Origin: Aplysia californica
Taxonomy: Eukaryota > Mollusca > Gastropoda > Aplysiida > Aplysiidae
Assembly: GCF_000002075.1 (NCBI RefSeq)
Contig: NW_004798036.1
Location: forward strand, 169,240 to 233,239
Reading direction: 5' to 3'
Length of the DNA: 64,000 nt
The notes below the pieces were generated by a model. It saw only the letters and a program-made list of their open reading frames with translations, searched no databases and was not told the DNA's origin. This document shows, piece after piece, positions 1-12,004 of this stretch (positions within the stretch are counted from its first letter, which is position 1; the number at the start of each line of letters is the position of its first letter). The translations under genes and the position numbers were made by a program.

Positions 1-388
1 TGAATGTAGGTCTTCACAAAAACTGATGTAACCAGCGATAGTCTCACATAATTCATCTATACTATTACATGAATCTTTAAAAACATTCCAATTCGTACAT
101 TCAAAAGCAATCTCTCAGGCTCTCCCTGTTTTCTTCACTCCAGATGGTGACAACTTTTTTAATTGTCTTTGAAGATTTTAATTTAGGTTTGTACTTCGGT
201 AATAAAAGAGACATGCAATGATCAGAGTTTCCTATTGGAGGTAGAGATATACATTTGTAGGCATTAGAAACATTTACATAACAATGGTCAATAGTTTTGT
301 CCTCACGGGTTGGTACATTAACATACTGGTGGAAAGTGGGGAGGGCAGAAGTTAAAGAGCATTTGTTAAAATCCACTGTGAAAAGATA
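1..388 (-). mobile_element. Non-LTR retrotransposon (LINE) fragment, end of endonuclease domain
   Basis: Translating the minus strand gives the C-terminal part of an apurinic-type endonuclease followed by the linker to reverse transcriptase. Visible motifs are FHQYVNVPTREDKTIDHCYV and, further on, GNSDHCMSLLLP; the SDH block is the usual end of the LINE endonuclease fold. The frame continues past its stop-free stretch into EC-x-NW-x-VFKDSC and SFCEDLH-like residues up to the left edge of the window, so the element is cut by the edge. The pattern resembles L2/CR1/Rex-like elements; the clade was not resolved. No reverse transcriptase is visible because it would lie beyond position 1. Confidence 0.7.
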
Positions 389-904
389 CTGATCACCTGA
401 TCTTAGTGATCTAGATAGAACATAATCTGGATGAGATCACTAAGATAAGAGGGAGCTTTGTTATTGACACATTTATGACAGTAAACATACTTTTTTTAGT
501 ACTCGAAACAAAACCCTGCTGTATTGGGGTATGTAACAAGTAAAGTGATGATTTGCCAAAAGGTGGGGGTGTTTGCTTAAGGACTTTTTAAACCACTACT
601 CATGGTAAAATATGTTTTCTTCTGAAAACTGTATGCATATGGCAAGGAAATAAGTTGGTCAAGCTGCATGAGCAAGTAGATTGATGTGTGCATCTTGTAT
701 ATCTACATAGAAAGATAATAGTACTAAAAATAGTGCATTTTTTACTCATCCTGAGTGCACACGTAATTGTATGTTAAATACAGAATATTGTTAATCTTAA
801 ACTATCAAACAGAAGTGCATTCAAGCATTGAAAATAGTTTGTATACACCATCATAACAGCGTGTGTCCATTAAAGGAGTTTTATTTTTTTATATTAATGA
901 TGTT
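389..904. other. AT-rich non-coding stretch
   Basis: No coding exon, repeat or RNA was recognised here. Several short A/T runs only. Confidence 0.4.
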
Positions 905-2745
905 ATTGCTGAGTAAAATTTATAAGTTCGTTCATAACTCGTGTCATAATTACATCATCAGACTTTCCAAGGTCTAGAAAACCCAAATCGTTAAACCTAT
1001 CATCCCGGGGAATGACCGGTATTAAACATTGGTTTGACATTGATCCATCAGAAGGGTAACTTTCCGCTCCATCGCATGGTTTTGCTTAAATATGACTTTG
1101 ATTGAGATAATCCAGGTTTGTCATAACGATGTTATGAACAAACACTTTATGTTATTTCTGCAAAATATCATGTGAGGGACTTCACACTGTTTCACAACAT
1201 CCTTTTACATGGTGGAATGAACATGGAAGAGTATCGTGCTGATGACTCAAAAGAGAAGCGAAGAAGAGGCAAAAATATGCTTGTCATAATGGATTGTCAT
1301 CATGTTATGAACGTGACAGTGTGTCATAATGGTTATGAACGAAACCTTATTCCATATAATTTACAGTTGTTTTGGGATGTATTTTTAATTTTTAATCCTC
1401 AACTTGAGGATGTATTAGACCTTGCTTCCATTCTGATATTTTGATTTTTATCATAAGTGTATGGGTCTGGATTTTAATTAGTATTTTACTTTTGTAGTAA
1501 TGGTTATGAACGAACTACATATGGTACTCTGAGGGCTTTCCAGAGTTGATAAACATTAAAAACATGTACACAGATACATATTATGATGAAACTTTCATTT
1601 AATATAAAATTTTTAAAGTAAATGACAGGTCAAAATATTAATTTTTAGGTCAAAACTGAAGTATGTCATAATAGTTATGAACGAACAATTAAAGGTATTG
1701 TAAGGGTTTTTCAGTGATTAAACTTTGAATTCTTCAAACATATAACCTTATTTTGAGGAGAGTCTCATAAATTAAAACAATTTTATGTGAATGACAAAAC
1801 AATAAGTTAATTTTTTGGGCCCAAAGTAAAATTTGTAATAATAGTTATGAATGAAACAGTGTGTCATAACGGTTATGAACGAAACCTTATTCCTTGTAAT
1901 TTACAGTTGTTTTGGGGATGTATTTTTAATTTTAACCCAACTAAAGGACAGAATAGACCTTGCATACATTCTGATATTTTGATTTTTATCATAAGTGTAT
2001 GGGTGTGGATTTTAATTAGTATTATACTTTTGTAGTAATGGTTATGAACGAACTATTTATTGTCCATTTTATATATTTTGAGGGCTTTTCAGTGTTAACA
2101 AACTTTAAAAACATGTACAGAGATACATATTATGAGGAGAGTTTCATTTAATAAAAGTTTTAAAAAATGAATGACAGATCAAAATGAGTAAATTTTTAGG
2201 TCAAAATTGAAGTTTGTCATAACTGGTATGAACGAACCATTTTAAAGGTATTCTAAGGGTTTTTCAGGAAATAAACTTTGAATTCTCCCTACATAGAGGA
2301 ATCTATCATATTTTAAGGAAAGTCTCATAAATGAAAACCGTTTTATGTGAAAGACAGAACAATATAAGTAAATTTTAGGGGCCAAAAGTAAAATTTGTCA
2401 TTATAGTTATGAACGAAACAGTGTGTTTGCGTTTAAAAATAGCTGTTCAATGGTCTTTCATTTATCACTTGACTATAATTAAACCAGTGTTATTTCAGAC
2501 AATTCTAGTCGACGAAACTTGATATAATTGAAAGTATTTTGGTCACTTATTGTTCGTTAACTATTATGACACAAAAAAGTAATTTTACCAAAAATTAATA
2601 AAGATTTTTATAAATTGTCAATTCTATATATTTTTGGAAGTTATTTGCTCTGTCTCAAAATATAACATCAGCCTAGCTGAAGAAAGGAACTCTTGAGTAT
2701 TCATAAATTTGTGTCATCATTGTTATGAACGAACTTTTTGCTATT
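905..2745. repeat. Satellite-like tandem array, ~175-bp spacing, ~541-bp higher-order unit
   Basis: The motif TCATAATNGTTATGAACGAA recurs at about 1120, 1296, 1320, 1497, 1666, 1838, 1862, 2037, 2216, 2397 and 2712, with inverted copies near 926 and 2545. Most spacings are 169-182 bp. Whole blocks also repeat: the block starting at 1320 matches that starting at 1861 across several hundred bases, giving a higher-order period near 541 bp made of three ~175-bp monomers plus a short doubled motif. Apparent ORFs of 62-98 residues in this stretch repeat the same unit and are not believable genes. The core motif is nearly palindromic (GTTCGTTCATAAC...TTATGAAC). Confidence 0.75.
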
Positions 2746-3482
2746 TCCGTCATTACACCAGAATTACACCAAGACCATTGCATATACAGCTTTGGCAGTT
2801 ACTGAGCCTGAAAGAGCAATCATTAGGCTATATAATATGGGTGATTAAAGAATTATTACATAAAGTTGATTTTGGACCTCATTTGTCACACCCCGGTATC
2901 CCACCTTTTGGCAATAATAATGCATGTGAAATAAGGGTATACTTTTGTACCACATTTTTCAGAAAGATTGCTCATATTATAGGCGAGTATATATGTGATG
3001 GTTAGTTCAATAAATGCTGCAATTTTACAATTAATTATGATAAGTAATAACACGTTATTATTATTATTGTTAATATTACTATCACTATTATCATTATTAT
3101 TTTCTTCTTCGTGTTCCCCTGCTATCATATGTCAGGAATAGACTACTGCTGGTTCTTCAAGACTTACACTTTTCCAAATTCATCACACGTAATTACTCGA
3201 AAACTTTTTTTCCATCCACAGGGCTATCAGGTGGGCTTCCTATCTCAGTATCTGAAATTGTATAGACAAGCATCAAATATAAATCCTTGTCTGTTTATAT
3301 ATATATAAAGAAACAAACGTACATTGACGCAATAATTGTTATTTAGTGCTTGGAAAAAGTAAGACAGACAGACAGACAAAAACAACTGAGGGAAAGCTAG
3401 TAAAGAAATAAGACCTACAATGGCGCCCTCCAACCACCCGCTATTAATCCTCCAACAGATCTGTGATTTAAAATGAACATAT
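2746..3482. other. Non-coding stretch with ATT-rich microsatellite
   Basis: An impure (ATT)n run lies at about 3050-3108. Otherwise no gene or recognised element was seen. Confidence 0.4.
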
Positions 3483-3575
3483 TAATAATAATAATAGATA
3501 GCATTTGTATAGCGCAAATTCCCGCTCAACAGCAAGCTATATGCGCTTTACAACCTACATTATTACCTCAGCAGA
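3483..3575 (-). mobile_element. SINE C fragment (3' tail only)
   Basis: On the minus strand this reads GCGCATATAGCTTGCTG, GAGCGGG, GCGCTATACAAATGCTA and then (TTA)n. It matches the 3' end of the full SINE at 40,310-40,650 and the tail of the LINE at 18.9 kb. The copy is 5' truncated. Confidence 0.7.
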
Positions 3576-4876
3576 CCTGATAGCATTCTGAAACAATCTC
3601 AACTTCATGGGGAACACACACAGCACAAACTGCCATTTTACAGGCGCTAAAACACTAACACACTGGCAAAAAAGAGAACTAGGTACATAAACATGAACTT
3701 CTGCAATTGATTCCTTCAGAATAAGCCCAGATCTGCTCAAAAACTCGAAAGTGACATGAAACATGCATTGTCTATATAATTTTTGCATGCTACATAAGAT
3801 ATAAAAACAATGACAACCAAAATATGAACTACATAAAATTTAATACTAACTGCACAAATGGTCCACTTTTTTAATGTAAAGCATAAATAAACAAATATAT
3901 ACTTTTATTTACTTAATCATCAAACTCGGCCCACTGTGAATGCAACCTGATGCAACAATTGGATCCACCTGCCTCCTCTCCCCCTCCCCCAACCCCTTTC
4001 TTTCCCTTCAATCACATTGCACGCCTCCTCCAAAGGTGCTAGAACTACACATCATGTACTATCTACTTATCTTTTTCTTGCATTACAGTCTCTGTCATGG
4101 CATAGAACCCACCCAACACAGTTCCATTACTCTTCTTCTATCGCTACATGTGAGTACTCATTCTGTTCAAAACTCCAGGCCTTAGCTCTTTATCTCCAGA
4201 GGGTGTGTTCCCCACAATACCAGGGCGCTCCTTTGGTAAAAAACCTTAAAGTGACTTATACGTTGCTAAATCGATGATTAAATCAAAACAAGTGAACCTA
4301 TTTTGACAGTTATCTAATGAAAGAACCCTCGGTAAAAGAAACCTGTTTTCGGCAATTGTCAAAAACTAATATAAAGTTGAAATCGTCTTAAAGGAATGTC
4401 CGAGCCGCTGCCAGCAGCCCAAAGGCACAGCCATCCCGACCACGGGAACAGCTTGCCGGAGATAAAGAGTTAATAATAGGGCCTGTTGACAGAAAAGCTC
4501 CGTTTAAACACTAAACTAATAGTATTCTCACTTTCATTTGATTTTGATCCTCCTCTCAGAAAAAATTCTTTGACTAATCATAATTTTTACATCTGAGATT
4601 CAAGTGAAACAAACCGACAGAACAGAGAGAATGGAACAATCACATCAGTTTGAGAAAAGCTTCGTCTTTACCACATACATGCATGTTGGAACCTCTGAAA
4701 ACTGCAATAGAATACACACAAAGCACATACTGAGGATTACCCTAGATTTTGAGTTAACCAAGCTGAAATTTGTGTGCTATGGCATACCAGTGAAAACTGG
4801 CATTTAAGGAACATTAGTCTACAAGGTCAATGGGTGGAAAAGTTTCCATCAAATGAATTAAAACAATTTCACTTAC
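3576..4876. other. Intron-like or intergenic stretch, nothing recognised
   Basis: Short ORFs at 3940-4277 and 4604-4807 lack recognisable motifs and codon character. No repeat was recognised. Confidence 0.35.
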
Positions 4877-4978
4877 CCAAGACTTCCAAATCAGCGACTT
4901 TGTGCAAAATAATTTCGTCATATCCTGTACCACTTTTCTGACTCTGTGCACCGTCTTCATCATCAAGGGCTCCTGCTC
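4877..4978 (-). CDS. Candidate internal exon, acidic linker (downstream of the kinase exons)
   Basis: This 102-nt stretch is bounded on the minus strand by an acceptor (TTGTTTAG) and a strong donor (GTAAGTGA). Two frames are open. The phase-1 frame gives an acidic segment beginning AGALDDEDGAQ and ending HKVADLEVL; the phase-0 frame gives a basic segment. I favour the acidic reading because it is symmetric (phase 1-1). It may belong to the kinase gene upstream, since strand and exon size match, but the connecting exons were not found. No domain is recognised. Confidence 0.5.
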
Positions 4979-5324
4979 CTAAACAATAAAACAACATGGT
5001 TTGACTATGAGAAATTAAGTGCAAAAACTTACAAGCACAGGCATGAGAATACAGTCACTCAGGATCGAGAAAGTACGTTGAGTTAAAGGGTGAACATGTT
5101 TCACGGCTGTTAGGAAGAAGTGCTTTAGTTCAAAAGCCGCCAGTGCCCCGCATCTTGTAATCTGACCTCAGTCACAGGGTCAGGTACACGCGGTCAAAGG
5201 AATTCCCCTAGTCCCCCTCACAGCAGTGGTCACTTAATTTCAACGGAAAATAAACTCACAAAATACGCTGATCGGTTATATTTTTGTCATTTTATTTTGT
5301 CCATTAGGAACAAGAAAACCCCCC

Positions 5325-5702
5325 GGGGCAGTGCCACTGACTAAAGTGTCTTTAGACCATTCCCAAAGGGGGGACATATACCTCGTTCAAGTAGAATTGT
5401 AAATGGGCTGACTCATGTCACGCTCATAACTGTGCCTGATCTACAACAGGGAACTGCTGCTTTTTCTTTCCTGATCCTTACTATTGTCATTTTCCTCTAC
5501 TTCTTTTGTATGTTTGTCACTCCCTTGTGACCTGCTATTTTGGGGTTCCTTGATAGTTGAAGCAGACCTTGTGCTGTTGAAGCTAGAGAGGTGAGCAGTC
5601 TAAGTCTAATTCCATGTAAAGACTTCTCTGTTGAGACCCACCCCTTGGCGCTCATATGACCTTATGCAGTTGTGAGCGCCATAAAACCCTCTACTATTTT
5701 TT
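5325..5702 (+). mobile_element. SINE B copy, plus strand
   Basis: A ~380-bp repeat starting GGGGCAGTGCCACTGACT, ending GCGCCATAAAACCC followed by a T-rich run. It matches, in the opposite orientation, 32,553-32,893 and 54,125-54,510, and in part 10,769-10,985. Its last ~40 bp (CTCATATGACCTTATGCAGT onwards) match the 3' end of the I-type LINE at 25.7 kb. No clear tRNA head is visible, so SINE status rests on size, dispersal and the LINE-like tail. Confidence 0.75.
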
Positions 5703-6395
5703 TTAAAAAAGGAACAAGAAGAAACTTTTGTACTTACTGAGAAAAAAGTACATTTGTATGAAATACCGATAAGTAATTATAGTGTTCCAAAAATGGCTCA
5801 AATTTCAACAAAGCCCTTGACGGTGTACATTTTCAAATTAAAATTGATTAAATTGTAATAAAACCAAGCCAACGAAATTCTCAAAATTAACATTACAATA
5901 CACCACAACTGGTTAAGTTTTAAAACTCACTTTGTTGTTTTTGTGCGAAGTCCACGGTTTTGGAGTTAAGGGTTACAGCATTTGATTCCTGATCTCATGG
6001 TCTTAATAGTCTCCAAAAATGTCAGATACAAGTTTGTAATTCTAAGGTAGCAAAGTATCAATGCTTTTTCTTTGCCAGAGGCACGCTTGATATGATTTCT
6101 AGACCTAAACGAAGGTGCCGGGACTATATCACTACTTTCAACTTTATTACGTGTATCCCAGCTCCTCTTCTCTCTAGTTTAGCAACAGAACAATGGAAGA
6201 GTTCACGGCGTTGTTTGCAATATAGCGCCAAATCAAACCCACATGGTGTTTTGGAAGTACTTTTTCACCAAAATGTCTCCAGTATAATGACATGTATGTT
6301 CATGGCTTACTGTGTATGTTACAAATCATGCATGTCTCGTCAATGTATGGAAGTCTGTCTTTCGGCACTGGTTGCATGAAATGTGGATAATACAA
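5703..6395. other. Unrecognised stretch with a 95-residue ORF
   Basis: An ORF at 6092-6379 (+) is rich in Cys near its end but matches no motif I know and lacks splice or neighbour support. Treated as non-coding. Confidence 0.3.
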
Positions 6396-7194
6396 AGGGG
6401 GTTCAATAAGTCTGGTCTGGGGATGAAGGAATCATAATATTAAAGTAACTAAATTTTTCCAGTCTTTAGACAATTTCTTTGGAATAAACTATTCAAATTT
6501 TCAGGAAAATACAACTATAATAAGCCACTAGTCAGCGTGTTCATTGAAACCATGCACAAAACCGTTTGTTTTTCTTTGCTAAAGCTGTGCCATGGAGCCT
6601 GTTGAGTATTGCTCATTTATCGAGTTTTTACACTTGCAAGGAAAATCCCATTCGGACATTTTTTAGGAAATGGTCCAAGTTAATGGTGACAAATGTTCAC
6701 GTTATAATACTGTGACATACTGGGTAAGAACATTTTTTTAATTCATGCCGGTGATGGATGAAAATTGTGAAGGGTGCCCATCCTTTGCAGTAACTGAAGA
6801 GAATGTATCCATAGTGAAGAAACTGGTTCTATAAGACGGACATTTAACTGTTAAACAAGTGAAAGGAGAATTAGTGTAGGGTCAAATGAAACGATTCTCC
6901 ATGACCATCCAAACAAGAATAAGCTGTCTGCGTAGTGGGTGGCCCACCCTTTGACAAGAGGGCAAAAGAACCAGAGGTTGAGTCCTGAAAAACTCTCCTT
7001 CGAATTGAGTCCCCTGACACAAATTTCTTTAAAAACACAGAGACTATGGATGAAATATGGATTTATCATTTTGATTCAGAACAAAAAATGTCTTCAAAGC
7101 AATGGAAACCCCCTTCTTCTCCCTAAGCAAAGAAGGCAAGGGTAACACTGTCAAGTGGAAAGGTCATGCTGTTGTGTTTCTGGGATTGTGAAGG

Positions 7195-8596
7195 TACAGT
7201 GGAACTCGATTCAACGAGGTCACCGGGCCTGACCTAAAATCTCATTGAATCCGAGTGTTCGTTATAGCAAACACGAAGTTTTGTGTAGATAATTACAGGC
7301 ACGGAGCAAGTAATGTATAAAGAGAAGTCACAAGTAGTGCCTGAAATGCCTGCATATTATGAGCTGTGTAAAAAAAAAAAGACCAAATCGTTTAAATGCA
7401 CACGACTGCGTCATCTCTATTGTTTATCAAAAAGTTGTGTTGCTGTGTAGAGCCTAGCATACGGCAACTTTTCATTCCATAGACCAGCGCACAATTCATT
7501 ATGTAGATCTACATCAATACTAGCTTATCATTGTAATAATGATCCGTTACCGAGGTGAAAAAAAGACTGTGACGTGTTTGTATCTGCGACATTCAACGCC
7601 TGGACAGCCAGTGCCCCCCTCCCCGACACGCACACACAGTCACACGTGTGCAGGCCGCCCATCCGACTCCAACACACATCAGAGTAGACACGTCCGCGTG
7701 CCAACAACGCATGTGTTGGTATGAAAAAAGGCTGCTGATTGGTCATATGCAATCGGCTAAGTGAACAGTGGAACTCGGATTCAACGAGGTCGCCGGGCCT
7801 GACCTAAAATCTCGTTGAATCCAAGTCTTCGTTATAGCAAACATGAGGTTTTGTGCTGATAATTACAGGCACTGAGCAAGTAATGTATAAAGAGAAGTCA
7901 CAAGTAGTGGCTGAAATGCCTGCATATTATGAGCTGTGTAAAAAAAAGACAGTCAAATGCACACACCTGTTTCATCTCGATTGTTTACCAAAAAGTTGTG
8001 TTGCTGTGTAGAGCCTAGCATACGGCAACTTTTGATTCCATAGACCAGCGCACAATTTATTACGTAGATCTACATCAAGACTAGCTTATCATTGTAATAA
8101 TGATCAGTTGCTGAGGGGAAAAAAACGACGGTGACGTCTTTGTATCTGCGACGTTCAACACTGGACCGTTAGTGCCCCCACCCCCCTCCCCGACACGCAC
8201 ACACAGCCACACGCGTGCAGGCCGCCCATACGACCCCGACACACGTCAGAGTAGACATGTGAGCGTGTTGAAAACGCATGTGTTTGTATGAAAAAATGCC
8301 GTTGATTGGTCCCACCCAATCGACTAAGCGAATAATTGTTCTCGATGCAGGTGCAATGGATGGTTTCCAGGAATAGATAAAGTTCGTTGAGGGAGAAAAA
8401 TGAGCGAAGCCACGTCTGCAGGGGCTGTTCACCCTGGAAGCGACCTCGTTGTATCCGAGCTCGCTGATTTAAGTGCTCGTTGAATCCAGGTTATTTTTTA
8501 TTGATTTTAAAGAAGAAAAAAACGGGGAATCTATCTCATCTCGTTGAATCCGAGTTCTCATTGAATCCGAGCTCGTTGAATCCGAGTTCCACTGTA
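7195..8596. mobile_element. Non-autonomous TIR element (TA target) nested in mariner, internally duplicated
   Basis: The ends are inverted copies: TACAGTGGAACTCGATTCAA at the left and TTGAATCCGAGTTCCACTGT then A at the right, with TA at each junction as in Tc1/mariner-type MITEs. The reading frame of the host mariner resumes on the far side, supporting insertion. Internally the first ~570 bp (7195-7765) recurs from 7766, so the element carries a partial tandem copy of itself. Short ORFs inside have no transposase motif. A related element is at 43,034-43,791. Confidence 0.8.
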
Positions 8597-8875
8597 TCAT
8601 CATGACTGACTACCTGGAAAATGGAAAAACAGTCACAGGAGACTACTACTTGGGTTTGCTGATAAATTACGTCCGAAATGGTGAGGAAAAGGCGTGGAAA
8701 ACTCCGTAATGGGGTCCTCCTACTGCATGACAACACCCCTGCACACGGGGCACAACAAGCAGTCAAGACAGCAGACCAGTGCGGCTTTGAAATCCTGCAA
8801 TACCCATCTTATTCACCAGACCTAGCCCCCTCAGACTTTTTTCTGTTTCCTAATATTAAAAAATCACTTAAATGC

Positions 8876-9114
8876 TGATCTCTCTCTTTTTAACGCATGG
8901 AGTTGATATGGTGATGCGGCAAGTACGGAACTTACGGAACGTACAGATTTCCGCAAAAACAAAGAAGATTGGAAGCACTGCAGAATTGTTTGGGTTTTTT
9001 TTCTTCTTTCGGCATCCATCGCAAATCCGGTAGTTTTGACACCTTTATCGATATGGTGGTAGAACAGGCCCTATATCGGTATCTACCGGAAAAATCTGTA
9101 CATTTAGGCAGCCC
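8876..9114. repeat. Dispersed hAT-like repeat, copy 1
   Basis: A ~240-bp sequence starting GCTGATCTCTCTCT and ending TTTAGGCAGCCCTG. A second copy at 53,686-53,909 aligns along its whole length. The CAGGGCTGCC end resembles hAT termini (CAGNGNTG). The opposite end is not seen. It interrupts the mariner coding region. Confidence 0.65.
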
Positions 9115-9202
9115 TGTTATTTGATTAAATAAATGTTTCATTGTGGGGGCTATCTAGTATTTCTTTAACCAAAATGCAGTGCAGTGCAGCGAGGTCTCTG
9201 TA

Positions 9203-9280
9203 CCGGTAAACACGATTCGTGATATATTTGTGGCAGTAATATATATATATATTAAATATATCACGAATCGTGTTTACCGG
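9203..9280. repeat. Perfect hairpin, 27-bp arms and 24-nt AT loop
   Basis: Positions 9203-9229 (CCGGTAAACACGATTCGTG onwards) are the exact reverse complement of 9254-9280. The loop is mostly (AT)n. No mismatch is present in the arms, so it is either recent or maintained. Confidence 0.9.
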
Positions 9281-10768
9281 TTTTCAATTTTTCAGTACAT
9301 AAAAACATGAAAATCATGAAACTTCATGTTGAAAAAGTGCAAAACATGTCGCGAACGGTGTTACGGTAACTTGCATAATTTTTGCATAATTTTGCTTTTT
9401 GTGTGCATAATTTGGCCTTTTAAATTTGCATAATTCTACGGGGACAGCGATAGGGCCAGTCCTAGGGCTAAAGGGTTCATGCTGTGGCTCAGATAATCAG
9501 TTTTCTTTGTGTTAATTTCAAGTTAGCTTTTTCATCCTCCCTAAGATTCCTATTCTTGCCAAATAAAGTACTTTTTTTATGTTTCTGGACTTGTCCAGAT
9601 GGTTGTTGTCGGGTGCTCTAGTGTAGTTTCCTCCAATCAAACATCTGTCTTCCTTACCTCTCCTTCTTTTCTTTGTATGTTACTCTCTTGTACCACCTAG
9701 TAAGTCATCAGAGCTTATACAACCTATTTAGGTTGAAAGTGTTGTAAACCTCTTACTAAAACTAACACTAATCTATTTTGTTAGCGTGAACGGTGTTCGT
9801 TGAATGCACTGTTTGTGAGTCTGTACACTGAAGGCCAAGAGAATGTTTAAGGCAAATTTAGAGTACTGCAGAGACCGCCTTCTCTGTTCCGCCACCACAA
9901 GTTCCGAAAGGTTCCCGCAGATTTTGAATGACAATCATCTCTCTTTCTCCATTTCTTTACCAGACTACCAATTAAAAAACAAAACAACAACGCACGCAGA
10001 AATGTTTTAAAAAAATAATATATTCCTATTATTTTGGAAGTAAAATGAAAGTTCACGTCTGAGCGAATCACAGGGGGCACAATTTTTTAAAAATTATATA
10101 AAATCACATATTAACTTCGCGCAAACAAAACTTGTTTCCACAACAAAGTCAAGCATTGCTGTCTCCAGAGAGGCAAACAAATATTTTAAAAATCGTGGGC
10201 TTGGTTTTTGAGAAAACAAATCTCAAAATGAGATATATATAAATAAAAGATTTCAATTTCAGGACAAAAAATGCTGGCACTAAAAAGTGCGTATATACTA
10301 TAAAACTGATTTGATCTTGTTGGTCTGAAGATAACCTTTAAAATGAGATGTTAAATTCTTTATCTAGGATTATCACATGGGGTTTAATCGGGATGGAAAG
10401 TGATACAAAAATGACCAGAATCGAGTTACATAGGCACGGTGGCGGGCATCGCTATCGTCACGGTTGTTAAGCAAGGGAGTGGCCGACTGTTTTATCTTCA
10501 CACAGGAGGTCAGACTGGGGTTTGATCTGCAACTAAAGTACCACTTTCAGCGGGATTTTAACAGCCGTGGTATGTAATAGCTTCACAATGAAAGAGAAAA
10601 AACTTACGCTGTAAAGCTGATTAAATATCCCTTTAGTTTTAGTTTTAGCAAAAGTCATATAAGTGATGAAGATTAGAGGAGTTACAAGAGAGTAACAAAC
10701 ACAAAAAAGAAGGACGGGAGATAAAGACGATAGACGTTTTTTTTGTTTGTTTTTTATAGTGGAGGGTT
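9281..10768. other. Non-coding stretch with GCATAATTT motifs and a degraded repeat
   Basis: At 9375-9440 the motif GCATAATTT recurs four or five times. At 9560-9720 the sequence is a diverged relative of the 5' half of a SINE B-like repeat (compare 10,925-11,005 on the other strand). The remainder shows nothing recognisable. Confidence 0.35.
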
Positions 10769-11010
10769 TTACGGCGCTCGCAACTGCATAAGGCCAAGGT
10801 GTGGGTGTCAACAGAGAAGTCTTTACAGGGAATCAGACTTAGACTGCTCACCTCTCTAGCTTCAACAGCACAAGGTCTGCTTCGACTATCAAGGCACCCC
10901 AAAATAGCAGGTCACAAGGGAGTGACAAACATACAAAAGAAGTAGCGGAAAATGACAGGAAAGAAGAAGCAAACCACACCAGAGCACCCGCCAACCACCC
11001 ACTAAATATC
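10769..11010 (-). mobile_element. SINE B-related copy, minus strand
   Basis: On the minus strand it ends ...GACCTTATGCAGTTGCGA, GCGCCGTAAAACCC, like the other SINE B copies. The distal part (AACCACCC near 11,000) matches a diverged fragment at 39,300-39,450, so this is a subfamily with a different 5' part. Confidence 0.65.
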
Positions 11011-11091
11011 CCTCTCTCTCCCAACATGTAACACGATTTTTAACAACATGAATTCCATGATAGAAAGACGTTTTAGAGAAAGTAATCAGAC

Positions 11092-12004
11092 GTTGGGCCT
11101 CTATTGGGTCCCCAAAGTGATAGAACCAGTTTTTTACATAATACTTCCATTATATTCATAAATCTTCATATCTGGTTAAGAAAATTATTCAACTAAAGCT
11201 TCCAACAAAGGTTATGTCGCATGATTAGGTCATCGTCTTTAAAAAATTGCGAAATCCTAATCCTGTCTATGGGGTTTTTTTTCTTTGACGCATCATATTG
11301 GAAAAGACTGGACAAAGTGACAGGTTGGAGGAAACAGAAGCACACTCACACCGTAACCGTTACTTGTTGCTGGAAAAGAGCGACACACAAACAGGACAGG
11401 GAGCGTAATAGAAGTAAAACATATCAATGCAACCCTTCAAACATCCTTTCATGCCAACTGCACAAGCAGAACAAGTATTTGGGCATTTTCAAAAACATAC
11501 CAAAATATCCAAACAGCTACCACATCTTGTCTACTGGACTAACAAGCTTTCCTGTTTCAGTTAACTTACTATGCCAAAAGGACACAAACTACCCTTCAAA
11601 CCTTCGCTACATCTTGGCAACAAACTATTTTTGCCAAATTTTAATATCAAAACTTTTTTTGTTTTAAATCAATATCACTGCAATCAGCAGAACCAAACAC
11701 ATCGCCACATAATAATGGGCACACAGTAACATCAATACAGTCGCCTCATACAGCTGCCAAGTACACTAGCTTTAACTTACTGAGGACTGGTTTCAAACAT
11801 AGATGGGATATCTGCTCGGCCCTGGTCCGTAACATAGATGGGATCAGGATTTCGTATTTTTTTCAAGATGATCTAATTATCCCAAATTTTTTAATATGAA
11901 GCTTCAGTCAAATCATTCTCCTAACCCGACATGATGAAGATTTGTAAAATACGGAAAACGTATGTAAAACCGCTTTCACTTTGGGGACCCAATAGAGGCC
12001 CAAC
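11092..12004. repeat. Element with perfect 29-bp terminal inverted repeats
   Basis: Positions 11,092-11,120 (GTTGGGCCTCTATTGGGTCC onwards) are the exact reverse complement of 11,976-12,004. They enclose 855 bp with no transposase motif. No target duplication is evident next to the ends. A 148-residue ORF at 11,221-11,667 (+) has no recognised domain. A candidate host exon lies inside (11,781-11,872), which is unusual for a mobile element. Confidence 0.7.
11781..11872 (-). CDS. Candidate internal exon inside a 29-bp inverted-repeat element
   Basis: The minus strand shows an acceptor (GGATAATTAG) and donor (GTAAGTTAAAG) around 92 nt with only one open frame: it starts IILKKIRNPDPIYVT and ends ADIPSMFETSP. 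It starts in phase 0, whereas the small exon at 12,991-13,011 would end in phase 1. So it cannot be joined directly to that exon unless an internal AG is used. No domain is recognised. It could be a chance ORF. Confidence 0.4.

Larger units (their letters stand above)
6396..9150 (+). mobile_element. Decayed mariner transposon with two nested insertions
   Basis: The left end begins near GGGGGTTCAATAAGTCTGG. A transposase reading starts at the ATG at 6592 (MEPVEYCSFIEFLHLQG), continues through GDKCSRYNTVTYWVR and DGHLTVKQVKGEL, and resumes after 8596 with MTDYLENGKTVTGDYY, RGKLRNGVLLLHDNTPAHGA and PSYSPDLAPSDFFLFP. The HDN-x-PAH and YSPDLAPSDFFLFP blocks mark the mariner DD34D catalytic region. 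There are several in-frame stops (for example after HSDIF and after KLVL) and frame changes, so it is inactive. It is split by a TIR element at 7195-8596 and by an hAT-like repeat at 8876-9114. The right end is uncertain, perhaps near 9150. Confidence 0.8.

Noticed and set aside
1172-2035. Two similar ORFs containing NGYERNLIP
   Set aside because: They are copies of the satellite unit, not paralogous genes.
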